Part shown: positions 27,074 through 35,466 of the stretch, in pieces
Layout: the number at the start of each line of letters is the position of its first letter
Numbering within the stretch: the stretch's first letter is position 1
From: DASXYG01 sp036502625
Lineage (GTDB): Bacteria; Actinomycetota; Actinomycetes; Streptosporangiales; Streptosporangiaceae
Assembly (NCBI GenBank): GCA_036502625.1
Contig: DASXYG010000125.1
Location: 1 to 64,000 of the forward strand
Direction: 5' to 3'
Length of the DNA stretch: 64,000 nt
The notes under the pieces: model-generated
What the model saw: only the letters and a program-made list of their open reading frames with translations
What the model was told of the DNA's origin: nothing
Database searches by the model: none
Program-made: the position numbers and the translations under genes

Positions 27074-27970
27074 TCAGGCGGGCTTTCCACCGTCGTTCGT
27101 GGACTCCACGGCGTGGCCGCCGAACTGGTTGCGCAGCGCGGCGACGACCTTCATCGCCGGCGAGTCGTCCTGCCGGGAGGCGAACCGCGCGAAGAGCGCG
27201 GACGTGATCACCGGGAGCGGCACCGCGTGGTCGACGGCCGCCTGGACGGTCCACCGGCCCTCGCCGGAGTCGTCCGCGTAGCCGCGGAGCTCCTTCAGGC
27301 CCGGGTCCTCGCCGAGGGCGTTCACCAGGAGGTCGAGCAGCCACGAACGGATGACCGTGCCCTCCTGCCAGCTACGGAAGGTGCCGGGGACGTCCTTGAC
27401 GATGTCGGCCGCGGCGAGGAGCTCGTATCCCTCGCCGAAGGCCTGCATCATGCCGTACTCGATGCCGTTGTGGACCATCTTCGTGAAGTGGCCCGCGCCG
27501 ACGTCGCCGGCGTGGACGAAGCCGTAGTCGCCCTCGGGCTTGAGCGCCTCGAAGATCGGCATCAGCCGCTGGACATCGCCGTCGGCGCCGCCGACCATGA
27601 GCGCGTAGCCGTTCTGGAGCCCCCACACGCCGCCGCTGACGCCCGCGTCGACGAACCCGATGCCGCGCTCCGCGAGGTGGGCCGCGTGCTTCTGGTCGTC
27701 CACGTAGTGGGAGTTGCCGCCGTCGACGACCGTGTCGCCCTCGGCGAGCAGTTCCCCCAGGGTGTGGACGGTCTCCTGGGTGGCATCGCCGGCCGGCACC
27801 ATCACCCAGACCGTACGCGGCGCGTCGAGACGCTTCACGAGGTCTTCGAGGCTGCTGGCGTCGCTGACGGCCGGGTCGCGGTCGTAGCCGACGACCGTGT
27901 GGCCGCCGCGGCGCAGCCGCTCGGCCATGTTGCCCCCCATGCGGCCAAGGCCGATCATCCCGATCCGCAT
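27074..27970 (-). CDS. gnd: 6-phosphogluconate dehydrogenase (decarboxylating), short type
   Basis: A 298-residue protein of the short (about 300 aa) 6PGDH class. It converts 6-phosphogluconate to ribulose 5-phosphate plus CO2 with NAD(P). The Rossmann motif is GMIGLGRMGGNMAERL at the N-terminus, the substrate motif VDAGVSGGVWG follows, and catalytic Lys is in GHFTKMVHNGIEYGMMQ. ATG 27970 has AAGGGACC upstream. It lies between dnaN and recF, as in several actinobacteria. Confidence 0.93.
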   Translation of the reverse strand: MRIGMIGLGRMGGNMAERLRRGGHTVVGYDRDPAVSDASSLEDLVKRLDAPRTVWVMVPAGDATQETVHTLGELLAEGDTVVDGGNSHYVDDQKHAAHLAERGIGFVDAGVSGGVWGLQNGYALMVGGADGDVQRLMPIFEALKPEGDYGFVHAGDVGAGHFTKMVHNGIEYGMMQAFGEGYELLAAADIVKDVPGTFRSWQEGTVIRSWLLDLLVNALGEDPGLKELRGYADDSGEGRWTVQAAVDHAVPLPVITSALFARFASRQDDSPAMKVVAALRNQFGGHAVESTNDGGKPA

Positions 27971-28028
27971 TCGTGGTCCCTTCGTGTTCTCGCGCCGTTG
28001 TTCCGGTTTCCCCGTACCCACGCCCCGC

Positions 28029-29159
28029 TCAGCCGGACATGCGCACCGGCATGATCAGGTAGCGGTACTCGGCGGTGGTGCCCTCGGCCGCGGGCTTCGC
28101 GGTGATCACGGCGGGCTTCGTCGAGGTCGTGAACTCCATGCACGCGGTATCCGACCCGATGGCGTTCAGGCCGTCGAGCAGGAACTGCGGGTTGAAGGCG
28201 CTCCGGATGTCATCGCCTTCGAGCTTCGCCTCCAGGGCTTCCACAGCCTGTGCCTCGTCGCCCGTGCCGGCCTCGAGGACCAGCTCGCCCTGGGAGAACG
28301 CGAGCCGCAGCGGCGTGTTGCGCTCGGCCACCAGCGAGACGCGCTTCACGGCCTCGATGAACGGGCCGGTCGCGATCTCCGCGTGCGACGCGAACTCGGT
28401 GGGGAACAGCGAGCGGTACTTCGGCAGGTCGCCGTCGAGCAGCCGGGTGGTCGTACGCCGGCCGCCGCCCTCGAAGCCGATCATGCCCTCGCCGATGTCC
28501 TCACCGGAGAGGGCGATGGAGACCTCGGCGCCGCTGGTCAGCGACTTCGCGGTGTCCGCCAGGGTCTTCGCGGGCACCAGGGCGACCGCGGAGATGTCGG
28601 AACGGCCGGGGGTCCACTGGAACTCGCGGACGGCCAGGCGGTAGCGGTCGGTCGCGGCGAGCGTCACGGTCTCGCCCTCGATCTCCACGCGGATGCCCGT
28701 GAGGAACGGCAGGGTGTCGTCGCGGCCGGCCGCGATGGCCGTCTGGCCGACGGCGGCGGAGAAGACGTCGCTGCCCACGGAACCGGCGGCCGGCGGCATC
28801 TCCGGCAGCGACGGGTAGTCCTCCACCGGCAGCGTCAGCAGGGTGAACTTCGCGCTCCCGCACGTGAGCACGACCTTGGAGCCGTCGGTGGAGACGTCCA
28901 CAGGCTGTGCGGGCAGGCTGCGCGTGATCTCGGCAAGGAGCTTGCCGGAGACGAGGACGGTGCCGGCCTCCGCGGACGTGGCCTCGACGGAGACCTGCGC
29001 GGAGACCTCGTAGTCGAAGCTCGACAGCCGCAGGGTGGAGTCCTCGGTCGTCTCGAGGAGCATCCCGGCGAGCACGGGCAGCGATGGGCGTACGGGCAAC
29101 GACCGAGCGGTCCAGGCGACCGCATCGGCGAGCACGTCACGTTCGACACGGAACTTCAC
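28029..29159 (-). CDS. dnaN: DNA polymerase III beta sliding clamp
   Basis: A 376-residue clamp made of three similar domains (KFRVERDVLADAVAWTARSL, then FSAAVGQTAIAAGRDDTLPF, then a C-terminal YRYLIMPVRMSG). It holds polymerase on DNA. GTG 29159 has AGGAGG 9 nt upstream. The leader contains a strong 15-bp hairpin (29197-29235). Confidence 0.97.
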   Translation of the reverse strand: MKFRVERDVLADAVAWTARSLPVRPSLPVLAGMLLETTEDSTLRLSSFDYEVSAQVSVEATSAEAGTVLVSGKLLAEITRSLPAQPVDVSTDGSKVVLTCGSAKFTLLTLPVEDYPSLPEMPPAAGSVGSDVFSAAVGQTAIAAGRDDTLPFLTGIRVEIEGETVTLAATDRYRLAVREFQWTPGRSDISAVALVPAKTLADTAKSLTSGAEVSIALSGEDIGEGMIGFEGGGRRTTTRLLDGDLPKYRSLFPTEFASHAEIATGPFIEAVKRVSLVAERNTPLRLAFSQGELVLEAGTGDEAQAVEALEAKLEGDDIRSAFNPQFLLDGLNAIGSDTACMEFTTSTKPAVITAKPAAEGTTAEYRYLIMPVRMSG

Positions 29160-29738
29160 TGGAATCCGCCTCCTGGTTCTTCGGTGCTTCTTTTCCGGGT
29201 GTCGGGCGCACCGGTCACGTGTGCGCCCGACACCCGCTTGGGCACACCGCTTTGCTTCTGAGGACTAGTAGATAGAGAAATAGTCATAGTCATAGGGGCA
29301 GTGGAAAGTGTGGACAGCACTCGTTTTTGCTGGTCAGAACCGTAGCGGTCATCCACCGTCCCTGTGTGTGGACGGTGGGGAAACCGGGTGCGCCTGGGGA
29401 CGGCGACGCGTTCCCCACAGTCTGTCCGCAAGTCATCCCCCGCTCATCCCAAGGTGCTCCACACAGTCTTCCCCATGCGACGGGCATCCGTCGGCATGTG
29501 CGTGAACGTGTGGAGAAACCCGGGATCCCTGGGGACCGGCTGGGGGAAGGCTGGGGACGCTCGGTGGATTGGGGATAACTCTGGGGACAACCGTGTGGAC
29601 CGGCTCGGGATAGCCTGCGGACAACTTGGGGACGCCCTGTGAACCTGTGGACGACGGCGTTATCCACGGACCCGCCCCGGTTATCCACACAGTCCACAGG
29701 CCGATGGAGCCCGACCGCCCCGGACGCGTACGGCACCG
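29160..29738. other. oriC: Chromosomal replication origin oriC
   Basis: This is the 579-bp dnaA-dnaN gap. DnaA-box-like 9-mers near dnaA are TTATCCACA (29681-29689, perfect), TTATCCACG (29660-29668), TGTGGACGA (29646-29654), TGCGGACAA (29616-29624), TGGGGACAA (29582-29590) and TGGGGATAA (29570-29578). Weaker ones lie at 29509-29517, 29411-29419, 29367-29375 and 29309-29317. The AT-rich stretch 29257-29297 near dnaN (ACTAGTAGATAGAGAAATAG and repeats of AGTCAT) is the best unwinding-element candidate. The arrangement matches actinobacterial origins. Confidence 0.9.
29197..29235. other. 15-bp perfect hairpin between oriC and dnaN
   Basis: GGGTGTCGGGCGCAC (29197-29211) pairs with 29221-29235 across a 9-nt loop. 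Neither side has a run of T, so a simple intrinsic terminator is unlikely. It lies between the AT-rich unwinding candidate and the dnaN ribosome site. Confidence 0.7.
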
Positions 29739-31532
29739 CTATCCCTTGCGCGCCTGCTGCTTGATGCGATTGGTCAGCTCGGTGACCTGGTTGTAGATCG
29801 AGCGGCGCTCCGCCATGAGCGACCGGATCTTCCGATCGGCGTGCATCACGGTGGTGTGGTCGCGGCCGCCGAACTGCTGCCCGATCTTCGGCAGCGACAG
29901 CTCGGTCAGCTCGCGGCAGAGGTACATCGCGATCTGCCGCGCCGTCACGAGCACCCGCGAGCGGGACGTACTGCACAGGTCGTCCGTGGTGAGCCCGAAG
30001 TACGCCGCGGTCTGCGCCATGATCGTCGTCGCGTTGATCTCCGGCCCCGAGGCATCGGGGATGAGGTCCTTCAGCACGATCTCCGTGAGCTGGAGGTCCA
30101 CCGACTGGCGGTTCAGGCTGGCGAACGCGGTCACCCGGATCAGCGCGCCCTCGAGCTCGCGGATGTTCGTCGCGATCTTGCTGGCGATGTACTCCAGCAC
30201 CTCGGGCGGCGCGTTCAGCCCCTCCTGCGCCGCCTTCTTCCGCAGGATCGCGATCCGCGTCTCCAGCTCGGGCGGCTGGACGTCGGTGATCAGCCCCCAC
30301 TCGAACCGGTTGCGCAGCCGGTCCTCCAGCGTCACGAGCTGCTTCGGCGCGCGGTCGCTGGAGATGACGATCTGCTTGTTGGAGTTGTGGAGCGTGTTGA
30401 ACGTGTGGAAGAACTCCTCCTGCGTCTGCTCCTTGTTCTCCAGGAACTGGATGTCGTCCACCAGGAGGATGTCGACGTCGCGGTAGCGCCTGCGGAAGCC
30501 GTCCGCCTTGCCGTCGCGGATGGAGTTGATGAAGTCGTTCGTGAACTCCTCCGAGCTGACGTACCTCACCCGGACGCCTTCGTACAGGCTCTGCGCGTAG
30601 TGGCCGATCGCGTGCAGCAGGTGGGTCTTGCCGAGCCCGGAGTCGCCGTAGATGAACAGCGGGTTGTACGCCTTCGCCGGCGCCTCGGCGACCGCGACCG
30701 CCGCGGCGTGGGCGAAGCGGTTGCTCGACCCGATGACGAACGTGTCGAAGGTGTACTTCGGGTTCAGCCGCGCCGGCTCGGCCGGGCGCGCCGCGGGCCT
30801 GCCCTCCCACGGCGCGGGCCGCTGCGGCAGCCCGCGCGGCGCCTCACCGGAAGAGGGATGCGGCGGGCCGACGTCGGCGGGCTGCGACGGGAACGACCGC
30901 GCGGGCGGCGACGGCGGCTGGTAGTCGCGCGGCTGCGGCGGCGACACCGGCATGCCCTGTGGCTCGGGCCGCGACTGCGGATACTCCGGCTGGCGCGCCT
31001 GCTGCGGCCCGTACCCCTGGTCGAGCGCGCGGTACTCCTGGTCCGGCGACGGCGGTCGTACGGGCTGCTGCTCCTCGCGCGGCGGCTCGTGGGCCGGCGG
31101 CGCGGTGTCCCACGGCGCGGGCGAGCTCTCCATCGGCTGGCCGGCGTGGCGCGGCCGGAAACCGGACTCGAACTGCGCCACCGGGCCGGGCGCGGCGCCC
31201 GGCGAGGAGATGCCGGGCGCGGTGATGCTCGGCGGCGCGACGTTGGCGGGCGGATCGGTCGGCTCGGGCTCCGCGATCGTGGGGTCCACCGTGACGGCGA
31301 CCCGGATCTCCCTGCCCAGCTCGCGCGAGAACGTCTGCACGATCAGCGGCCGCAGCCGCGTCTCGATCATGTTCTTGACGTAGTCGTTCGGCGCGGCGAG
31401 CAGCGCGGTGTCCTCGACCAGGCCGAGCGGCCGGGTCAGCCGCAGCCACGCACGGTGCTGGGGCTGCAGCGCGTCGTCGGCCAGGCCTTCCATCGACCGG
31501 GACCACACAGATACGAGGTCGACCTCGCTCAT
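29739..31532 (-). CDS. dnaA: Chromosomal replication initiator DnaA
   Basis: A 597-residue initiator. Domain I is residues 1-85. A long Pro/Gln-rich domain II spans about 85-255, which is longer than in E. coli. The AAA+ domain has Walker A GDSGLGKTH at 296-304 and Walker B in ILLVDDIQFLENKE. Domain IV carries the DNA-binding signature GGRDHTTVMHADRKI. ATG 31532 has GGAGGGGAAG upstream. It binds the boxes in oriC and upstream of its own gene. Confidence 0.98.
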   Translation of the reverse strand: MSEVDLVSVWSRSMEGLADDALQPQHRAWLRLTRPLGLVEDTALLAAPNDYVKNMIETRLRPLIVQTFSRELGREIRVAVTVDPTIAEPEPTDPPANVAPPSITAPGISSPGAAPGPVAQFESGFRPRHAGQPMESSPAPWDTAPPAHEPPREEQQPVRPPSPDQEYRALDQGYGPQQARQPEYPQSRPEPQGMPVSPPQPRDYQPPSPPARSFPSQPADVGPPHPSSGEAPRGLPQRPAPWEGRPAARPAEPARLNPKYTFDTFVIGSSNRFAHAAAVAVAEAPAKAYNPLFIYGDSGLGKTHLLHAIGHYAQSLYEGVRVRYVSSEEFTNDFINSIRDGKADGFRRRYRDVDILLVDDIQFLENKEQTQEEFFHTFNTLHNSNKQIVISSDRAPKQLVTLEDRLRNRFEWGLITDVQPPELETRIAILRKKAAQEGLNAPPEVLEYIASKIATNIRELEGALIRVTAFASLNRQSVDLQLTEIVLKDLIPDASGPEINATTIMAQTAAYFGLTTDDLCSTSRSRVLVTARQIAMYLCRELTELSLPKIGQQFGGRDHTTVMHADRKIRSLMAERRSIYNQVTELTNRIKQQARKG

Positions 31533-32067
31533 GAACGCTTCCCCTCCTAGCTCGCTCGTACCGCCGAGACGTCCCCCCGTACGGCGCACGGCTTGGCTTC
31601 CACACGCTTATCCACACGTTGTTCACGTGTCCCCCACAGGGCGTGTCCAGGTGGACGCGGCGCGCCGTGGATGTGGAGTTCGTTGCTCCAGCGCCGCCCT
31701 ACCTGCCAAATTCACGACCCGGGAGGTCATTGGCGCAGGTGGACCGGCCGAGCGACAGTAGCTGCGGACAGGGTGCCTGTTCAAACCGTTGTCCACAGCC
31801 TATTGATAACCGCGCGGCGGCGCGCGGCAGGTGTGGAAAAGTGTTGGCCGTACGGGGCCCTCGCGGGCACGCTCGTTCGGTTTGACCAGGATGGAGCGGG
31901 GCCGTAACGTACGAGGGTCGATCCTCGGCGGAGTAGCTCATGCCCGCACCCATGTTCGTGGGCCCGGGCAGGCCCGCACCGAACCCCATCGGTGCCCCGT
32001 TCGGCGGATCACCGCAATGCCCCATCGACGGGCCCCCGCGTCGGGCCCACCACACCGGAGCCGACCA
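31533..32067. promoter_or_regulatory. dnaA-rpmH intergenic region with DnaA boxes and the rpmH promoter
   Basis: This 535-bp divergent region contains TTATCCACA (31608-31616, perfect), TTGTTCACG (31619-31627) and TTGTCCACA (31789-31797), suiting DnaA autoregulation. The rpmH promoter reads TTGACC (31882-31887), 17 bp, TAACGT (31905-31910). This gives a leader of about 150 nt to the rpmH start. A dnaA promoter could not be fixed by eye. Confidence 0.75.
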
Positions 32068-32205
32068 GTGAGCAAGCGTACGTACCAGCCGAACAACCGT
32101 CGTCGCGCGAAGACCCACGGCTTCCGGCTGCGCATGCGCACCCGTGCGGGTCGCGCCATCCTTTCCGGTCGGCGGCGTAAGGGCCGCGCGCGCCTCGCGG
32201 CCTGA
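32068..32205 (+). CDS. rpmH: 50S ribosomal protein L34
   Basis: A 45-residue, extremely basic ribosomal protein with the family signature KRTYQPNNRRRAKTHGFRLR and the ending GRAILSGRRRKGRARL. GTG 32068 (SKRTYQ) gives the normal length. It is the first gene of the rpmH-rnpA-yidD-yidC-jag unit transcribed away from dnaA. Confidence 0.97.
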   Translation: MSKRTYQPNNRRRAKTHGFRLRMRTRAGRAILSGRRRKGRARLAA

Positions 32206-32225
32206 GCCGCGAGCGCGACCATTCC

Positions 32226-32627
32226 GTGCTGCCCGCCGTCCATCGGATGCGGCGGCGCGCCGAGTTCACCGAAGTCGTCCGGCGCGGTCGTCGCGCCGGA
32301 CGACCTTTTGTCGTCGCCCACCTGCTGACCCGGCCGGAATCCACCGAGCCGCCGCGGGTGGGCTTCGTCGTCAGCCGCGCGGTGGGCAACTCCGTGGTCC
32401 GCAACCGTGTCGAGCGGAGACTCCGGCATATCCTGGCCGATCGCCGCAAGGTACTTCCTGCGGGTAGCCTTCTGGTAGTGCGGGCCAATCCGCGGTCCGC
32501 GAAGGCGTCATTCCACGACCTGGCCGCAGATGTCGACCGCGTGCTTCACCGGTTGATGCGGTCCGGTGAGGTGGCCGAGGGCGCGCCGACCGAGACCAAG
32601 CCGAGCGAGACCGGGGCGGGGAGATGA
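32226..32627 (+). CDS. rnpA: Ribonuclease P protein component
   Basis: A 133-residue basic protein that helps the RNase P RNA cut tRNA 5' leaders. The RNR signature is present in VGFVVSRAVGNSVVRNRVER, after MRRRAEFTEVVRRGRR. GTG 32226 is 20 nt after rpmH. It overlaps yidD by ATGA. The C-terminal ~20 residues (EGAPTETKPSETGAGR) are a non-conserved tail. Confidence 0.96.
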   Translation: MLPAVHRMRRRAEFTEVVRRGRRAGRPFVVAHLLTRPESTEPPRVGFVVSRAVGNSVVRNRVERRLRHILADRRKVLPAGSLLVVRANPRSAKASFHDLAADVDRVLHRLMRSGEVAEGAPTETKPSETGAGR

Positions 32628-32908
32628 GTGCACCAGCGACGGCACCGTCCCTGTCGGCCCGTCTGCTCATGGGGATGGTCCGGTTCTATCAGCGGTTCAT
32701 CAGCCCAATGTTCGGTCCGACGTGCCGCTTCACCCCCACCTGCAGTGCGTACGCATTGGAGGCCGTCCGGGTGCACGGCGCGGCGCGGGGCGTGTGGCTG
32801 GCGGTCCGCCGGCTCGGTCGCTGCCACCCGTTCAACCCCGGCGGCCACGACCCCGTACCGCCGGCGCACTCGGAGGTGCGCTTGATGGAGAAAACCCGAG
32901 GGAGCTAG
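32624..32908 (+). CDS. yidD: Membrane protein insertion efficiency factor YidD
   Basis: A 94-residue protein with the family signature RFYQRFISPMFGPTCRFTPT, CSAYALEAVRVHG and GRCHPFNPGGHDPVP. It assists YidC-dependent insertion. The start overlaps the rnpA stop (ATGA). Confidence 0.95.
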   Translation: MSAPATAPSLSARLLMGMVRFYQRFISPMFGPTCRFTPTCSAYALEAVRVHGAARGVWLAVRRLGRCHPFNPGGHDPVPPAHSEVRLMEKTRGS

Positions 32909-32911
32909 CTC

Positions 32912-33931
32912 GTGTCACTCGCGCTGTCGACGGACTGGACTTCGCCGTCGTTCCTGAACTGGCTGTTCGAGGCCGTGGCATGGGTGCTGCTCAAGATCCA
33001 CTCCGGGCTCAGCCTGATCTTCCAGCCGGACAGCGGTCCCGCCTGGGTGCTGAGCATCGTGGTGCTCGTGGTGATCATGCGGCTCCTGATGGTGCCGCTG
33101 TTCGTCAAGCAGATCCACTCGACGCGCAAGATGCAGGAGATCCAGCCGAAGCTGCAGGAGCTCCGCAAGAAGTACAAGAACGACAAGCAGCGTCTCAACC
33201 AGGAGATGCAGAAGGTCATGCAGGAGAGCGGTGCGAACCCGCTCGGCGGCTGCCTTCCGCTGCTCGTCCAGGCGCCGGTCTTCTACGGCCTGTTCCACGT
33301 CCTGCGCGCCATCTCCGGCGGCAAGCCGATGTACGGCATCGACCAGGCGACGATGGACAGCGCGTCACACGCGACGCTCTTCGGCGCGCACATCTCCGGG
33401 CACTTCTCGACCTCCGCGCCGCTGACCGTCCAGATCGTGATCATCTGCGCGTGCCTCATCAGTAGCTGCACCACCTTCCTCACCGTCCGGCAGAGCACCA
33501 GGCGCTCGATGACCCAGATGCCGGACAACCCGATGGCCAAGCAGCAGAAGATGATGATGTACGTCGTCCCGCTGTTCGGCCTGTTCGGCCTCTCGCTGCC
33601 CATCGGCGTCCTCGTCTACTGGGTGACCACCAACGTGTGGACCCTGGTGCAGCAGCACTTCATCTACAAGCGCATCCCGCTGACCAGCACGGCGACGGCC
33701 GGCGCCACCGGCGGCGGCGGTTCCGCGCCGACGCCCGCGAAGGGCGCCAAGCCGTCGTCCAACGGCGGCCCGGCCCCGCGGCTGCTCGGCGGTGTCACGC
33801 CGTTCGGCAAGTCGAAGAACTCGTCTGGCAAGGGCGGGCAGAATGGGCAGGACGCGGAACCTGAGGCGCCTAAGATCGTGCGTACTCAGCCGCAACGTCA
33901 GACGCGCAGCAAGCGGAGCGGCAAGAAATGA
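32912..33931 (+). CDS. yidC: Membrane protein insertase YidC/Oxa1
   Basis: A 339-residue insertase. It has an N-terminal hydrophobic segment, WVLSIVVLVVIMRLLMVPLF, the cytoplasmic hairpin EIQPKLQELRKKYKNDKQRL, then GGCLPLLVQAPVFYGLFHVL and further helices including MMMYVVPLFGLFGLSLPIGV. The conserved arginine of the hydrophilic groove is at IMRLLMVPLF. The C-terminal 90 residues are basic and disordered, as in other actinobacteria. Start GTG 32912. Confidence 0.96.
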   Translation: MSLALSTDWTSPSFLNWLFEAVAWVLLKIHSGLSLIFQPDSGPAWVLSIVVLVVIMRLLMVPLFVKQIHSTRKMQEIQPKLQELRKKYKNDKQRLNQEMQKVMQESGANPLGGCLPLLVQAPVFYGLFHVLRAISGGKPMYGIDQATMDSASHATLFGAHISGHFSTSAPLTVQIVIICACLISSCTTFLTVRQSTRRSMTQMPDNPMAKQQKMMMYVVPLFGLFGLSLPIGVLVYWVTTNVWTLVQQHFIYKRIPLTSTATAGATGGGGSAPTPAKGAKPSSNGGPAPRLLGGVTPFGKSKNSSGKGGQNGQDAEPEAPKIVRTQPQRQTRSKRSGKK

Positions 33932-34467
33932 CGCAGACCGAAGCGGTCGAATCCGCTGGTGAGTCGAAGAGGGAGAACCCGGCCGTGACGGATGCCGAGA
34001 CCAAGGGCAGCGACGTCCTCGAGCAGGAGGGTGAGATCGCGGCCGACTACATCGAGGGCCTGCTCGACATCGCCGACCTCGACGGCGACATCGACATGGA
34101 CGTCGAGGGCGAACGCGCGCTCGTCTCGGTCGTCGGCGCCACGCTGAAGGAGCTCGTCGGCCCCAACGGCGAGGTCCTCGAGGCGCTCCAGGAGCTCACC
34201 CGCCTGGCCGTGCTCCGCCAGACCGGCGAGCGCAGCCGCCTGATGCTCGACGTCGGCAGCTACCGCGAGAACAAGCGCACCGAGCTGACGAAGCTCGGCG
34301 AGAAGCTCGCGGCCGAGGTGCGGGAGACCGGCCAGCCGAAGCCGCTCGATTCCATGACCCCGTTCGAGCGCAAGATCGTGCACGACGCCGTCGCCGCGGC
34401 CGGGCTGCGCAGCGAGTCGGAGGGCGAGGAGCCGAACCGCCACGTGGTCGTGTACCCCGCCGAATAG
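33928..34467 (+). CDS. jag: Jag/KhpB-type KH-R3H RNA-binding protein
   Basis: A 179-residue protein with an acidic N-terminal extension, a KH domain (LKELVGPNGEVLEALQELTR) and a C-terminal R3H domain (MTPFERKIVHDAVA, ending in PNRHVVVYPAE). It binds RNA and is linked to cell-envelope control in other bacteria. It overlaps yidC by ATGA at 33928-33931 and is followed by a strong terminator. Confidence 0.93.
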   Translation: MTQTEAVESAGESKRENPAVTDAETKGSDVLEQEGEIAADYIEGLLDIADLDGDIDMDVEGERALVSVVGATLKELVGPNGEVLEALQELTRLAVLRQTGERSRLMLDVGSYRENKRTELTKLGEKLAAEVRETGQPKPLDSMTPFERKIVHDAVAAAGLRSESEGEEPNRHVVVYPAE

Positions 34468-34482
34468 GGCGCGGAAGCTCGG

Positions 34483-34528
34483 CGTCGGCCCGGTCCCCGG
34501 TGGGTGGACCGGGCCGACGTTTCTCTTG
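34483..34528 (+). terminator. Rho-independent terminator of the rpmH-jag unit
   Basis: A 14-bp perfect stem (34483-34496 with 34506-34519) with a 9-nt loop is followed by TTTCTCTTG. Confidence 0.85.
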
Positions 34529-34583
34529 TGGGCGCGGGTGCGCGTCCGCGAGGCCCATCAAGATCATTGTGTCCCGGAGTAGC

Positions 34584-34734
34584 TGTGGATGGCTGTGGAT
34601 AACTGGGTGTCCCAGGCTCGCGCGGCCCGGGCCGTACGCAAGAATCTCCTTTACTACCTGGGCCTTGATCCTCATGGCCAGGTTTCGACATGTGGTGAGG
34701 TCACGTTGGGGATAAGTCGACCGCCTGTGGATAA
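34584..34734. promoter_or_regulatory. DnaA-box cluster upstream of rsmG-parAB
   Basis: Boxes TGTGGATGG (34584-34592), TGTGGATAA (34594-34602, perfect), TGGGGATAA (34707-34715) and TGTGGATAA (34726-34734, perfect) lie in the gap before rsmG. They could link expression of rsmG-parA-parB to initiation, or titrate DnaA. The last box ends 28 nt before the rsmG start. Confidence 0.72.
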
Positions 34735-34761
34735 CTACCGTCCGCGTGAGCGAGGCCGGTC

Positions 34762-35433
34762 GTGTTGAACGAAGCGGCCGCGCCTACGGCGCCGGCGGAG
34801 GCGTACGACGTGTTCGGCGCCTCCTTCGGCACCGCGGAGGCGTTCGCGCGCATCCTCGTCGGCGCCGCCGTGGAGCGCGGCCTGCTCGGGCCCCGCGAGG
34901 TCGACCGCATCTGGGACCGGCATCTGATCAACTGCGCCGTCGTCGCGGAGATCGTCCCCGAGGGCGCGCATGTCGTCGACATCGGATCCGGTGCGGGCCT
35001 TCCCGGCATCGTCCTCGGTATCGTGCGTCCTGACATCCGGGTAACGCTCCTCGAACCGTTGCTGCGGCGGACGAACTTCCTCGCCGAGTGCGTACGGGAA
35101 CTCGAGCTGGCCCACGTCGAGGTGGTCCGCGGTCGGGCCGAGGAGTACGCCGGGAAGCTGGTCGCCGACATCGTGACGGCCCGCGCGGTCGCTCCCCTGG
35201 ACCGGCTGGCGAACTGGGCGCTGCCCCTGCTCCGACCGGGCGGCGCGCTCCTGGCGCTCAAGGGCGACCGGGCCGCCGCCGAACTGGCCGAGGCGTCCGA
35301 GACGCTGAGGAGTCACGCGGTTCGGGATGCCGGGGTGGTGCAGGTCGGGCAGAGTAGGGTCAATCCCGCCACGACGATCGTCCGGGTGATCGCCGGTTCG
35401 CAACGGAAGGGTCGTCGCAACCGGAAACGGTGA
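34762..35433 (+). CDS. rsmG: 16S rRNA (guanine527-N7)-methyltransferase RsmG
   Basis: A 223-residue Rossmann methyltransferase using S-adenosylmethionine. Motif I is VVDIGSGAGLPGIVLGIV, preceded by the family segment IWDRHLINCAVVAE, and ARAVAPLDRLANWALPLL follows. Start GTG 34762; a TTG at 34765 is an alternative. In other bacteria loss of this gene gives low-level streptomycin resistance. It is the first gene of the rsmG-parA-parB block, and the end is basic (RKGRRNRKR). Confidence 0.95.
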   Translation: MLNEAAAPTAPAEAYDVFGASFGTAEAFARILVGAAVERGLLGPREVDRIWDRHLINCAVVAEIVPEGAHVVDIGSGAGLPGIVLGIVRPDIRVTLLEPLLRRTNFLAECVRELELAHVEVVRGRAEEYAGKLVADIVTARAVAPLDRLANWALPLLRPGGALLALKGDRAAAELAEASETLRSHAVRDAGVVQVGQSRVNPATTIVRVIAGSQRKGRRNRKR

Positions 35434-35466
35434 CGAGGAGACGGGGCGAGCAGTGAGAGGGCGAGC

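Noticed and set aside
29197..29235. Intrinsic terminator
   Set aside because: No T run on either side of the hairpin, so it is listed as a structural element instead.
29739..30810. Long opposite- and alternative-frame ORFs over dnaA, gyrA, gyrB, recF and other genes
   Set aside because: They are shadows of high-GC coding genes: Arg/Ala/Pro-rich, with no domains and no ribosome sites.
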